From positions 48,445,201-48,509,200 of the forward strand of contig OZ038422.1 in assembly GCA_964036155.1 (NCBI GenBank): a stretch of DNA of 64,000 nucleotides, read 5' to 3'. How positions within the stretch are numbered: the stretch's first letter is position 1; the number at the start of each line of letters is the position of its first letter. The translations under genes and the position numbers were made by a program. The stretch comes from Diploscapter coronatus. Taxonomy: Eukaryota; Nematoda; Chromadorea; Rhabditida; Rhabditidae. The notes below the pieces were generated by a model. The model was not told where the DNA came from and did not search any database. It was given only the letters and a program-made list of their open reading frames with translations. This document shows positions 1 through 12,905 of the stretch, piece by piece.

Positions 1-388
1 TTATTCCAGAAATAGCTCGAGGTTTGTAGGGTTTATTGAGAGGAAGCAGTAAATTTTATACGAAACTTATCGAATGTAAATGTATTCGATTGCATTACGC
101 ATTAAGCATTAAACAGGTAGCACTTTAGTCATTGCCCAATGTGTTTGACCTCGAGAAGCATGCCAAGCAAAGCACTTACACTGTCGACGTATTGTTGCCT
201 TTTTACGTCTACTTCATATATTTCGTAAACTCTATTTCATTTCCTGGAACTCCCTGGAAAATGCGACTCAATTTTCTGGATCGTCGATATTTTTGGAACA
301 TTTCAGTTACAAATTCGTAATTGTGCATTAATTTAGAATTTGCAAACTCAACATGTCAGTTCCTGAATTGAATTCAAGGAATTCCCAG
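1..388. other. upstream region without a recognised gene
   Basis: AT-rich sequence before the TATA box of the first gene. Short open frames here are not supported by splice sites or protein-like composition. It probably holds upstream regulatory sequence of the peptide gene at 471. Confidence 0.5.
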
Positions 389-396
389 TATAAAAG
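389..396 (+). promoter_or_regulatory. TATA box of the Tyr-rich peptide gene
   Basis: The sequence TATAAAAG lies 75 bp upstream of the start codon at 471, a normal distance for a TATA box with a short 5' UTR. No other gene in this window shows such a clear TATA box, which suggests a strongly expressed or tissue-specific promoter. Confidence 0.7.
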
Positions 397-470
397 CACG
401 GTCATTCCCCAGTCAAACCAAGCAACTCTTCGAGTTCCAGTCCTCGAAGTCTTTCCTTCAAACTCCCAAA

Positions 471-1155
471 ATGGCCAAACTATTCAATTCGATCATTCTC
501 ATCGCCTGCCTCGTGGCTATGCTCGCTCTCTGCGCCGAAGCTGGAGGATACTACTATGTAAGTCTTAATTCGAATTTTAAATCGATCAAATAACCATTTA
601 ATTGCAGAAGGACTACTATAAGCCGAAAAAATACTACTATAAGGTGGGGATGGGTGATAATACATTTAAAATTTGACACTTGCTAGAATTACTTGGAAGT
701 TGATATTGAGTATTGAAAAGAGTGCTGAAGATTCAACAAATCCATAGTAACTTTTGTAGCAAGCATTGAATAATGGACTATCATTTGAGAGAATAGGACA
801 GCAAAGATGTGGTTTCATTATTTCCTGACCCATTAACTTTTTCGAAACCAACTAACTTGCAATTTTTCTTCAAATTTAAATTAATCCAGACCTATTCAAG
901 ATCAACTATTTATTTCAGAAGTCCTATTACAAGAAATACTACTACAAACCTAAGTACTATTACAAGAAGAGCTACTACAAGGATTATTACAGGTAAGCCC
1001 ATAATCGATTTAGTCCTTGACTGAACTTTGAAATTTTACATAAAGTGGCAAAATTTGATCTCAATTTTACCATTCAAAATATGTCTTGCAGCAAGCCCTA
1101 TTACGGATATGAGTCGTACGGACACGATCATAAGGACTCTTACGGCTATTACTGA
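471..1155 (+). CDS. small secreted Tyr/Lys-rich peptide
   Basis: Four exons (471-557, 608-643, 919-992, 1092-1155) join in frame to give 86 residues. Residues 1-24 form a clear signal peptide ending in CAEA, followed by a mature chain of about 62 residues made mostly of Tyr, Lys and Gly. The core repeats short blocks such as YYYK, KKYYYK and YKDYY; the C-terminal exon is richer in Gly, Ser and His (YGYESYGHDH). All introns are GT-AG. A TATA box lies at 389-396 and an AATAAA signal at 1241-1246. Nematode genomes encode several families of small Gly/Tyr-rich secreted peptides, including antimicrobial and cuticle-associated ones. I cannot assign this to a named family. A role in cuticle cross-linking or epidermal defence is inference from composition. 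Confidence 0.85.
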
Positions 1156-1240
1156 TCTCTGAATCTCTGAATCGGTCTGCTGTCGGGTCGTGGAATGACA
1201 TCCTCTTCTCAACCTAGTTGTTAGATTTAAATTAGAATGA

Positions 1241-1246
1241 AATAAA
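1241..1246 (+). terminator. poly(A) signal of the Tyr-rich peptide gene
   Basis: AATAAA, 86 bp after the TGA stop at 1155. Position and strand fit the 3' end of the peptide gene. Confidence 0.65.
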
Positions 1247-1512
1247 CATTTCATCCTTATTTATCTGTTTTATTTAATTCAACACAGAATATTTTGAAAT
1301 TAACACACATCATGTTTCTCTTTCATACAATGCAATTTACATACATTTGTCTGAATCAATGTCCACTCGTGATCTTAATTGATCGCAAAGTAGTACAGAT
1401 AAAGCAGTTTTTCAGAAATCGTATTCTAATGACCTGAAAGGTTCCAGAATGATCCTCTTTAATATTTTAATTCTTTAATTCGCGTTTTTGCAAAGAAAAG
1501 ATTCAAAAGTTA

Positions 1513-1609
1513 TTGCAGCGAGTGGTTTCGATCCACCGATCTTTGAGTGCCTTGAGGAACTTTTCCTCGAACATATGAGCCCAACGCGTTTCCCCTACGC
1601 CACGCTGCA
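1513..1609 (-). tRNA. tRNA-Met(CAT), initiator-like, with a 25-nt intron
   Basis: Read on the minus strand from 1609, the sequence folds as a tRNA: a perfect 7-bp acceptor stem (TGCAGCG with CGCTGCA), a perfect D stem (GCGT with ACGC), an anticodon stem TTGGG with CTCAA (one G-U pair), loop CTCATA plus A, and a T arm GGTGG / ATCGAAA / CCACT. The T-loop ATCGAAA, with A54 and A60, is the hallmark of eukaryotic initiator tRNA. The D arm also resembles the initiator. A 25-nt insert sits exactly between positions 37 and 38, the canonical tRNA intron site, and can itself form a GAGGA/TCCTC hairpin. A TTTT run follows the 3' end. The T1-A72 pair and C34 loop context CTCATAA differ from the usual initiator, so a diverged or pseudo copy remains possible. 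Confidence 0.7.
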
Positions 1610-3780
1610 GCTATTTCTCGATTAGAATACTTTTCCGACAGAATTTTTCAGTTTCCTGATTACGTCAGATTTCAGAAGATTGTGCAATATCTATCTATTC
1701 GCAAGTGACAATACCATGCTACTTGCGAAATATTCTCGTGTTCAAAAGGCATATTTTTTCCTCTCTCTTTCATCTATAAATAAATATGGAAGATAGAAAC
1801 AACAAACTAGGCAGCGATACTTCATAAAGTGAGGTCATAGAGTTTTGTGCAGACGGGATCTCTAACCTTGCGCAAAGGTTGTACCGTGTCCTATGAAGCC
1901 CTGCTGAGGAGCGGTTATTGCTGGTTGAAAACTTTCACCAATTACCCTCGTCGAGTCCTGAAACACGGATTCCTCGAAATGTTTGCAAACCTCGAAAGAG
2001 GTCATAAAATTAGAAGACAAAATGAAGGCATCCAAATAGAACATGAACACGAAATGCAGAAAAACAAATGAAAATCAGAATTTCCTCCAGCTCTGCTAGA
2101 CAGCTTATCAGATCCCAGATCGTTCGAGTCTGTTCCCCTTAAATAAAAAATATTCTGTTAAAATGATGTTTCGGATCATTATTGTGTCAATTTTCTATGG
2201 ATAGAATTCGCTTTGCAGACCCCTTCCTCTACTCTACTGCTTTATAATTTTCCGTTCTGACAGAAAGTGCTTTTAATTCATTCAAATTCGATATGCAATA
2301 AACATGATTTGTGATACTTATACACTGATACCATCTGAAATCTTGTTTACATTCGTTACTCATCCTAATATTCTAATAATCGATCATTCTGAAAGATTTA
2401 ATAGAGGTAATGTAATGAATATGACTAGAGAACGCAAGTGTTTTCTTCAAATTTGACATTGATGAGAATTAGATTTATAGAAATATTGGCTGGTTCTTCA
2501 AGCAGCCTCCTAATCAAAAAGAGAAATTCAATTTGTGTTAATCCAAACCCTTAATTGACTCGATAATTATAGCAATTTTCGTAATTGCAAATTGGAATTT
2601 TGATTCGATTCGAAGATCGACCATTTCTCTTACAAAAAATGACCGAATTTCATATTCAAATACGAGTATATGTTCTCTAAATATTCTAAATATGATCAAG
2701 AGACTTTGAAAGAATGGCTGGCCGACTAGTGAATAGGTTATTTTCTAAGGAAAGGCTACATTTAGTTCGTTTAATATTAGGTGTTTGAAATACAAGAGAT
2801 GAAAATATCTAGAATCGTCGTTATATAGAGAAAAAGATAAGATGAAATTAAAGTAGAAGAAAATAAATCCGAATTCACTAGGATGATTGATTCGACATAC
2901 CGTAAATTTAGAAAATTAGACAACTCCTCTACTCTATTTCGAGATCTTGAAGTTTTCATCTGACAATTCGAATTATCGATGTTTTGAACGAAATAACGAA
3001 TAACAAAGTAATAATATAATGAAAATCCCAAATCCCTGACTGATTTTGTCGGAGTTTAAGTTTAACTTTATTCACTTTTTATTGATAATTATATATTTTG
3101 ATTTTACATTTTTACGACTTTTAATGGCTCTCCATTGGAAAGCGTTCCAAAATTTCTTCAACAACCGTGGAGGTCGTTCTTTGAATTCTACCTCAAGATC
3201 TCTTATTGAGATAGTTTCTCGGGCTCATCTTCAATATATTTTCCCTCCCTGCGCTAAATCTCAGTAGGCGAGGCATCTTTCTCTCCCTCCATTTTCTCGT
3301 GCTCCCACTTTCATTCGGCCAGTTAGAAATCCACTCCCCAACTTCGCCAAAATCATCACAGACTAGAATTTAACTCAGGAATGGGAATTCTATCGAGTTT
3401 GGGACTGTATCGTCCTCAAAAGTTGTTTGAGCAAGGTAATATTCTTGCGTCGACCTTATCTGGTCGCAGTGGAATTTTGGAACGCCTCTCAAAGTGAGAG
3501 GTCATAAAAGCTATCAATATTTAGAAAATTGATAAAATGAAAACAACGAAATTACTTATTTTTGAAGCCTTTGAACCATTGAATATTTGGAATCTTGTCA
3601 AAGCATACTTGTGATCTCTTGATCTGATGTTTTTGACTAGGAATATTTCTAGATTTGTAGTTCTAATACTGCAATACTGAGTGCTCAGATGTAAAAAAGT
3701 AAAAATAGAGCTATTTCAATCTTCAATTTTACAGTTGAACTGATATATGATAATCCATCTGTGAAAATGAACAACTTTTC
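1610..3780. other. intergenic, nothing recognised
   Basis: AT-rich sequence between the tRNA and a dispersed repeat. Several short open frames occur on both strands, but none has consistent splice sites, a signal peptide or a family motif. Confidence 0.5.
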
Positions 3781-3792
3781 AGGTCTTAGTGT

Positions 3793-3975
3793 TTTCTGTC
3801 TATTTCTTTATCTTTATTCCCCTTTTCCAAGGGGATTCCAAAAATCAATCAAAAAGCTCATATTTGTCTTCCTGCACGGAAATCTCTAGTAAAAGGCGAA
3901 AGATTTTCTCGGATAATTGCAGAAAGACGAGAGTGAAGTGTCCACGTTTGGATGGATATTATTCCAGATCGTTTC
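3793..3975 (+). repeat. dispersed repeat, copy 1 (matches 25066-25243 inverted)
   Basis: About 180 bp here match the reverse complement of about 25066-25243 with only scattered differences, including a shared CCCCTTTTCCAAGGGG block and a stretch that can be translated on this strand as a basic sequence (SKRRKIFSDNCRKTRVKC). The second copy lies exactly at the outer edge of the right arm of the inverted duplication. A 4-bp indel shifts the frame within the copies, so I treat this as a repeat and not an exon. Confidence 0.7.
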
Positions 3976-4616
3976 GATATCGCAGCCTACATTCTACTGT
4001 TCTTTTATAGCACTAGATAGCGGTTGAGCTAAAGAAGGGGCATTGCAAGTGAGATAACATGGACTAAAGAAACCCGTTAATCGATATATCGTGCATTCAC
4101 TATGTAAGTTGCTTCTCGTTTCACGGTATTGAGCAACGGATGAGAAAAGAGAAAAATAGTGCGCGAAATGAAGAGGCGCAGATTTCCCTCTTTTTCTCTC
4201 CTTAACGAGGGAACAACCGTAACCGTCGCTATATCAATAGGTCAATTACTGATTTTTATAAATGTTATGGCGAATTTAATTTCTCTCGCTGAGAGATAAA
4301 GAAAAAGGAGAGCCATGCGATGTAGTGTCTACAATTTTAGTGCCAAAATCTTATTATCATTGAATCATTGAAAAATGAAAGCAGATGTTTCTTATAGTTG
4401 ATCATAATATGCTCATGTAAACTTTAAAGCTTTCTAAGTATTCATTTTCTAGGGCATTCCGATCGATATTTTAATATTTAATCTATTATTCATATAAGAA
4501 ATAAAATACTGTATTGAAATCTGCAAATTCTTCAACTGAATTGACCCGTGACCACTCATTCTATAATTCGATTTCTTTTGTCTATAATATCTACCAAAAC
4601 TAGTGTCATAAAAGAG

Positions 4617-6731
4617 ATGAGTATAAATAAAAGCCACAATTACTTGGCTAATTTTATGGAAGTTTACGAGTACCATCGAGATCATGGATATATTACAATT
4701 AATCAGTATCTCAATTGTGCAGTTGCAATATTGACGAACCTCATAGCAGCATTTTTCTATTTCGTAATTACGAAATATGGTCGAAACCTTGCAGCATACT
4801 ACAGGTAAGTTTAATGATTTTCATAGAGTAATTTTTAGACTTTACATTTTAGAAGAAGCATAATTGTTCAAGTTATGTTTAGTGCCCTATTTGCAACTTC
4901 ACTTGCACTTTTTAGCCCCTACTTCTGGATTTCCAATTCAGTAAGTTAATTTACAATAGCATTATTTGACTGATAACCTATCATTTCGATATTGGATATT
5001 ATTATCACTGACTGTTAATATTCATTCCTAATTATTGATTAGTCTTGAAAATTACTGTCTTTTCGATTGTTTATCAGCAAGATGAATGATTTTTAAAAAT
5101 ATAATCATATGAATTTAGGCACTTACTTTGGAAGGACCGATAGGAAAGTATTCAGTTTTCATCGACTTTTGTATCTTGTGTCCAGTTGTTTCATTAATTT
5201 ACACTATTCTTCTATGCTGTTTATTACAAATCATTATCCATCTATTCACACTTTATCGATTATATTACGATATAAAACATCCTAAGCTAACTTGGTCAAT
5301 AATAATTGCAGCAGCAGCTTTAGGTAAGACCCTCTTAAGCTCTAGAAATTTGTCGTGCTCCAAAATAATTAAATAGTTTTAGTTATTGCTTCTTATGTAA
5401 TTAATCTCTGGATTGCATCGAAAAGTTGTGATATGACCTATGATGACATTTCAAATATTGCACAAGAAGAAAGAGAATTCATTGAAAAAAATGTTGTATT
5501 GGCATTCAATCTCGAAACCAGACCAATTGCGAAATGGATCCTTGTTGAAGCTCTAGTTGGTTCTATACTTCTAACTTTCTTCGTCATATTTGCTTCAAAG
5601 ATGTAAGAATTTATTGTTTAGGCAATTCTAAAAATGAATATATGTTTGAGCAGGGTTTTTGATGGATCGAAAAATTGCAATCCAATCCGATTCGTCAGAT
5701 CGAATCAAATTCAACAACCCTGTTTGAATTAACAATAGATTTAAGGATAGAGTGAAACATTTAGAAAATATAGGATAAAATGTTCTCTCTTTGAATAATT
5801 TCTCTAAATACTTGGTTCAATATTTGCATTAAAATTCTTTGAATTAATCAAAATAATGAAGAATCTATTTCAGAACTCAAGCTTTGATTAATAAAAGTAA
5901 GATAAAATCATCAGCTCAAACTATGGCACAACACAGGATTATTATTCGTGGCATCACAAGCTATATAATTTTGTATGAAATCTACGTGGGAATACCTGCA
6001 TTTATCGGATTCTTAATAATGCCAGCTGTTGATTCAGAGTACACCAAAATGTTCGATAGGTGAAACTTACGATATAATTGATAATTTGAAAACAAACATT
6101 ATTTTGCCAATGATTCACGCTGAACTCATGATATAATTCTTGATATTTATTAGTATCTTGTAAATGGAAGAATAGATTTTGGACAAATAATTCTCGTTAG
6201 CTGTCAAATAGGGGTGTAGGGAAAGTCCTTTCACCCTCAGATAGGTTTCATTTATCTTTAATATCTTCAATGATTCAAACTATTTTTTATCTGCAAATTT
6301 TTGCCAAGACTATGCACCCTTTTCCGATCGAGTTGACGGATTCATGAGATCACACCCACTTTAAAATATTCACCTTTTTCAAAAAAGGATGAAAAAAGTG
6401 AGCGTTCTGCTAATCCTTTCACTGTATTTTCTCTTTTGTGAAAATAGACGAAAACTTGAAAATTTTGTATGACTTCTCTGCATCCTCTAGCTCTATCTGA
6501 ATAATTAGTACAAGCTAAATCTACTTTAGGATTCCATTTTTCCCCGTGTTTATTCTATTGAGCATGAATGGCTTGGCTACATGCATTATGTATCTGATTG
6601 TCTTAACACCACTCAGGCGTGGCGTGATTCAAATGGTTCGAATACAAAAAAAGCATCGAACTGGCATTTCAAATCAGAGCAATGAAGGACGAAGCAACAA
6701 TAATCACAAATTATTTATCTCTAGAATATGA
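4617..6731 (+). CDS. seven-transmembrane receptor, nematode chemoreceptor-like
   Basis: Six exons (4617-4804, 4853-4940, 5119-5323, 5383-5602, 5874-6059, 6530-6731) join with correct phase to a 362-residue protein. It has seven hydrophobic segments, from about residue 30 (CAVAILTNLIAAFFYFVI) to the last exon (FFPVFILLSMNGLATCIM), followed by a basic, polar cytoplasmic tail (LTPLRRGVIQ...). This is the layout of nematode serpentine chemoreceptors, which detect environmental or food cues in sensory cilia. I cannot assign the sr- subfamily. The frame is open further upstream to 4548, but the ATG at 4617 gives a short extracellular N-terminus and is preferred. It is not closely similar to the receptors in the inverted duplication. 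Intron 5 is about 470 bp; the others are 48-271 bp. Confidence 0.8.
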
Positions 6732-8651
6732 TTATGTAGAGTTGAAAATAAATGATCTAATTTAAAAAGACAACCTTTAAGCATGCCCATTGAATCGTCA
6801 CATCCTAACTATAAAAGAACTGTTTTGCTAATGCACTCTCATGTATCAACTCTTCAGACATCTTATGAAGAATGATTAGAAGTAGTGAAGTAAAAGAAGA
6901 TTCTACATCCAGTTGTTCATCAAACATGTCAGATAGATCATTTTCAACTCACAATATGTTGATTTTAGGGTATTACGATGAATAGGTGACGAGTTATGAG
7001 GGTTCGAAAAGTAGAAAATTTTAAGATTGAAAACACAAGCCCATGGACCACTATGATAGATTTTACGATATTTTAACAGTTCTTACATAATAAGTATTCA
7101 TTTTTGCGTCTTATAATGATTTTTAAGCTATCATAAATCTAAAGCGAATAATGCATCATTTTGTGATATCTTATGAATATTTTATTAAGAGTATTCTATG
7201 AAATTTAAAGCTATATATTAAGGCAGATGTGTTAGCAGTATTTAATTCTTCAAAATTAATGATATTTTCCATATATTATATCGATAAAATGTGGCTAATA
7301 GAAAAAGACACCGGTTTCTCTAAAAAATAGTATGGGGGAGGCAAGCTAGGAAAAGAAAAAAACCGATATCTTTTTCTAGGAGCCGTTAAGTTATTATCAA
7401 AAATTTTAACCGATGTAGAATTATTACTCGACATTATAACTGTATTTCAAAAATTCGTATCGAATATTTCATCTGAGGCAAAACTTATTTATTCCCAAGC
7501 CAGGTGCTCTGAGAAATTTCAATTCTTTGATCGTGATAAATACGAGTTTATTGCGTAAACAAGCAGAGCAAGTTTAATATCATATCAATATTTTACGGTG
7601 AGCTAAAATAATAAGAAAAATAAATTAAAGTGCAACAAAATCTCCAAAATCAATGATATCTGATGGAAAATCTGACACGAGAAAGCTGCGATATCTGTCG
7701 ATCGTAGACGTCTCTTTATCCATCTGCTCAGCACTTTGCATGATCTTTAGACTTTGATGAGTTTTCTCTCTGTATTCAATGCCCGTTTATCTACACTTCA
7801 GTGATTATCATCATTCGTTCGAACTTATCTTTACTCCTCAAAAAATATTCGATTTTTCGATGAAATTGAATCGTGACATTTACACATATTTTAGAATTTA
7901 TTTTTTACAAAAAAAATGCCAATTTTTAAAGGATAACATATGGCACCCGAAGAAATACACATGTAATCTGGGAAAATAAGTGCAGGGGCGAGCAAGATGT
8001 GCCCATTTCCGTCCCAGATTTTTGTTCCTGTCCGTCACCGTCGCAGTAAAATTGAATTTTGCTCACCCCCGGATAAGTGATAGTAGTTATAAATTAAAGC
8101 AAATTTTCTTCCTAATTATATGACATCTTTCAAAGTCCTAATAGCGCAATTTATCGAATATTGCACCACTGAAAGTTGCTCTGCAATGTCGCTGGCCGCT
8201 TTCTGTTTTTCTTCCGAAGTCTTTGCCCTTTTGTATTCATCAATCTAAATTGCTTAATGAAAATAAAATCAAATAACTTTTTTTCGCGAAAGATCTCAAT
8301 TTATTCCCTTGCAATTTTTGAGGAGAATCCATCTTACGGTCTATCAAAGAGGTGCGCAGAACTGAACTTTCTAGCTTCTCTAATACACACACTATTTTTC
8401 TCCTTGCAATTTTGTTTTCGCCTAAGGATTTATTACCGGATATTTTTTTTCAAAATTCTGGAATCCATTTATTATAAAGGGGACTTGTGGTTATAAGAAA
8501 TGGGTTACAGAGTTTTGAAACCATGCTCGCGCTAAGAAATCTTTAGAGAAAATCACTTCGATCACGACAATGCACCAGTTTACATTGTGTTGACAGACCG
8601 TGCCGTAAATGTGCAATGGATATTTATTCACTTTTACTCTTGTAAAATTTC
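6732..8651. other. intergenic, nothing recognised
   Basis: About 1.9 kb between the receptor and the 3' end of the carboxypeptidase gene. The longest open frame, at 8176-8496, is Phe- and Ser-rich with no start context, splice sites or motif, and I do not call it. Confidence 0.5.
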
Positions 8652-11600
8652 TTATTTTTCATCTTTATCAAATACTCGTCTATCTATAATATTAGATAAA
8701 ATCCGTACCGCGTCGAATACTCCAGTCATCACTTTGCTTGCGTAAGAATTTTCAGCGCTAATCGAAAACAGAACATGCCTCGATTCTGGAGCGTTCGGAA
8801 TTCCACGTGGATTGATGAAGCACCGAGAGATACTGAAATCATTAGTTACCAAAATACGAGAGAATCGATGTGTACCCCATTTGACGTTCATTTATGCCCG
8901 ATATAGAACGCGAATCGAATGGATTTTGAGCAAAGGCGTAGTAGGCGGATTGTTTGTTCGTATCGAACGTCAGAGTTGTGTTGTAGAATTCCTGAATTTA
9001 TTCTTTTTTAAATCATTATGCTCAACTCCTCTTACGTGAGCTTTGAGCTTCAAATATTTTAGCTGATCCTTGACCGCCGTCCCCATATCATTCCTTTTCA
9101 GCCTTATTTCACTGTTAATCGCCTTCTCCACATCTTTGAGATACAGTCGAATGATGGCTTCTGCGAACATAGTGTGATTGAAGGGAAGAATGACGTCGTC
9201 AGCAAATCGTCTTGCCAGTTCTCCCCACAGTTGGCCGATGCCTCGATGAACCTGGGGTGCCGATTATTTGTTGTGTTTGATGGGAATGACATCAATTCGA
9301 CATGTGTTATTGTGACTTACGGCGAAATTGTCAACATCCAACAAGTGTTCATTTGTGAATGGGGTCTCGTACAAAGTATGGTAGAGAGGATAGCTATTGC
9401 TGGATTGAGACTTATTTGCCGAAGAGAAGTCGATCACAGGAATTCCTGAAGCAAATCGGTCAATTCGGCGAACCTCTTGACCCATGGTCAGCTATAAATG
9501 ATTTGAAATTGTGCCTGAATAGGTGAGAAAAGGCTTGTGATCTGAATTTCCTCCTGGCAGATTCATTTGTGGAATGTTTGGGAACAAAGAATCATTTCGT
9601 GGAGATGTCTAAAATAAGAATTTTTTTCAAATCAAGAAGATTTTCTTTCGAAACTTGTCGTACCTTGATAAAGGTGTCGTACAGCGACATTCTTCCTGCC
9701 CTCCTTTCTTTTTCCGAAAAATTGGGGATGGTTTTCGTAGTTTCAGTGATAATCTGGTAGAGTTCAGGAGTAGTTCTTACACCTCTAAATATGTTCGTTT
9801 TAGATTTATTTGTAGAATTTAAAAAATTGTACATCGTATGGTTCATATAGAGGCAATCCATGTTAATATAAACAACGGCTCTCTGCCTCAAAATTTCGTC
9901 GAATTCTTCCACGAATTCAGTTGAGCCGATCAGGCTAAATTCCTCAGCATCCCACGAATTGAATACAATCGATCGTGCTGAATTCTTTGATAACTTCTTA
10001 TTTCAATTAAAATTTTTTTTATAATTGTTTAGCATTAAACAACATTTACATCTAGAAATAAAAGAATCTTTTAACTAACCTGGCTTCCATCCTGTTTCGT
10101 TCATTGTTTGGACCATAGCTCGTGCCACTTCTGCCAGAACGGCTGTGCCCGAATTTGGATCTACGCTGCCGTATACCTGAATAACTGTTTTGACTATTCC
10201 GTGATTTTCAGGGCTTAAAATTTGAAACCCGAGCACGGTGTGTATTTTATCGCGTCCAAGTTCGTATCCGATAAAAACTTGAATCGTATTCAAATTTCAA
10301 GCCCTGATGATTTTGTCTTAACTCACCCACGCATCGAAATGATTTCCAACCAAGACGTATCGATCTGGCTCGTCACGACCCCTGATATACCCAATCACAT
10401 TTCGTATTGTTCTGAAGTTAACTTGATTGGTGCTAAACTTGCATTTTCATCAAACTTGAGCTCTAAACTGCTATGCACATCGATCGTAATTTTTTCGTCA
10501 TTACTGAAACCAGGTCCAGTTTTGTATGTCACGTTGATGTATCCTAAACCACTGATAGAAATTGGAGGAAGGTATGAGAGATCAAACATAACTCCCAATT
10601 CGGCTCTTTCTAATTTTATTATTTTTATTTATCGGAAATGTATTCTCGTTTTGAAAATGATAAAGTAGTAAGTTCACTAACGTTTCGAAAAGAGATTTTT
10701 TACGAACTACTAACTTATAAATTATGAGGAATGCTATGAATTACCTTGCCAATTCTTCGGAACGGGTCGGCCTGTCATTCGTGAGAGAATCTTGTATGCA
10801 GTCGTATATGAGATCGGTAAGGCTGGGATACTCGGGATAATGCCATCTTTCTTCGCCTGGAATTTTTACGATGATTTTCAGATAAAACTTTCTTAAATTC
10901 ACTTTTTCTATATCCCTCGTCTTATAAATGGTCGGTTTAGCTGGATATAATGGAGTAAGAGGATCGCCAACTATCTTCATGATTGAGCCTCTTTGAACAC
11001 CGTCATTCGGCATCCAAATTCCATGAGGATAGACTATTTCTGGAAATAACTTTCTTTTGTAAAATACCAATCAATTGAAAAAAAAAACAAATGGCATACA
11101 TAGAGAGACCAAATCTCCCCTCTTCAAAAGAGAAAACGCATGAAATTTTTCGACATTCCAATTATAGGTAATTACCCCGTTAATTGGTCGATAACTTCAC
11201 GAAATCAAGACACTGGCTAGGGTAATAAATGACGCTCGAAATGATGGTGTCGTCAGTTTTTCGAGAAAAAAAACTACTTAGCCTCCCTAGATACGATTCT
11301 ATGAAGTTGACAACTTGCCTGGATCAACTCCAGTTGGAGCGACTTCTTCTGGGTCAGAGAAGAGAATTGCACCGATGGCACCATTCTGTTGAGCCATGCT
11401 GATTTTATTTCCTCGGAAGCCATTTCCGTATCTCATCATGGCAATTTTGCCCTGTATGACAGGATGAATCAAATCAAACTTGCAAAAAATTCTCACTTTG
11501 ACTGATATTCCCATGTTCTTGAGATGTGTGTAATCTGTCGTTGTCCCGTAATTCACGTAAACGACGTCGCTTGTAACTGTTCCCGGAGCTGCGTAGGCTA

Positions 11601-12883
11601 ACCATTGGATTCCAGCTTCTAGATTTTCGATATTGACGAGATACTTCACTATATTTCCATACTTGGGTCACTTTGTTCTTCTTTGATAATTGACGGTGAA
11701 AATCCCGAAGTCTTCCAAAGCACACTGCCCGATTTATCCTTCATCGTCACTGTGTTCGGATTGTCATAGTCAGGATACGAGAGGAGTACTTCGTATGAAT
11801 TAGTGTGCACGTCTGAAAATAATGAATACAGGATGCGCTAAAAGTCTGGGCTGTTTTTGGCTTTCTTTTATAATTTCATCACCAGTGAGATAGGTGCTAA
11901 ACTTTTTCTAGTCTTGACTATCTCTTCTTCAATGCCAAATTTATCGACATAATTTTGATCGCATTTGGCTATGATGAATCTAAGATATTTACTGCGTCGA
12001 GTTGCAATTCAAAAAAGATCAGACTTTTGGCGCACTCTGTAAAACAGAAACCTTCAAGTCCGGCCTCTTTCCACATTTGCTGAATGATTTCTGCTACTCT
12101 CTTGTTCGCATCGGTGCCTGCAACATGGGGATGTTTCGTCAAAGCTCGCAAATTCTGCTTTATTCGCTCGGCATCTATCGCGTCAATCAAGTGCCTGCTG
12201 TGGCGACTGTGCATGTCTGAATATGTTTAGTTGTTCTTTTATTCGTAGCTCGAATAGGTACTTTATTGCAGAAGGTTCGATCAAATTCCTTATTTCTTAT
12301 TCTTTCAAATTCATATAAATTCAGATAAAAATTCGTCCTTTCCACATATCTTATCATCAGGGAAATTTACAGGGTAAATCAATTTGACTATGCTCGTTAC
12401 GAGAATTTAGGTAAAAAATCTCCATCGTGCCTTCTGATCTCACAATTTGGATCCAAAGTCTCTCCGCTGTGAAATTTTGCTGCTGCAGCGGGTAATGGAA
12501 TGCTTATGTTCGCAATAACGCACGCTAATTTTTTTATTTGTGAATGTTTGTAGCTCAAAGTGAGGATCTAAATTTCGGTACCAAATTGCTGATCAGAAAG
12601 AACGGCGGAGGATTTTTTAAATCTAAATTTCAGTGATGAGCAGGTTCGAATTGATTTACCAGTAAATATGAACCGAATCCATTAGTAACACTATAAACCT
12701 TCCTTATCAGATAATTTAAATAGTTGAATGAGAATTGTTACAGAACTTCCTGATCAATCTATTACCGTCGATTGTGAGTGGTCTGGCGACTTTATGGCGT
12801 CTTTCGGAATGATGTTTTCCCAATAGCGTAACTCCAATGATCAACAGAATCGCGACAGCAATGAACCCATAGATTTTGATCAT
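8652..12883 (-). CDS. gcp-2: glutamate carboxypeptidase II (NAALADase), M28B zinc peptidase
   Basis: About 13 exons reconstruct a type II membrane peptidase of roughly 700 residues. The N-terminus carries a signal anchor ([18 protein letters not shown]). Next comes the family start motif ([10 protein letters not shown]), then a PA domain ([37 protein letters not shown]). The M28 catalytic core keeps every expected zinc ligand: His in GNHFDAW, Asp in YGSVDPNSG, the Glu pair in WDAEEF, Asp in YINMD and His in [10 protein letters not shown] transferrin-receptor-type dimerisation domain ends at 8652. The family removes C-terminal glutamate from N-acetyl-aspartyl-glutamate or folyl-polyglutamates at the cell surface. 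An AG acceptor lies about 20 bp before the ATG. Two introns (11040-11318 and 9446-9514) appear to use GC donors, and the first contains a mobile element. The exact last codons are uncertain. Confidence 0.9.
11101..11289. mobile_element. MITE family A, copy 1, in a carboxypeptidase intron
   Basis: About 190 bp bounded by TA and imperfect terminal inverted repeats (GAGAGACCAAATC at one end, about CTTAGCCTCCC at the other). The interior matches the copies at 15830-16011 and 23092-23252, including a block reading GGTAATAAATGACGC. There is no coding capacity. It is a non-autonomous Tc1/mariner-like element sitting in the GC-AG intron 11040-11318. Confidence 0.75.
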
Positions 12884-12905
12884 CGATCTTCCGAATGGAT
12901 CTTTG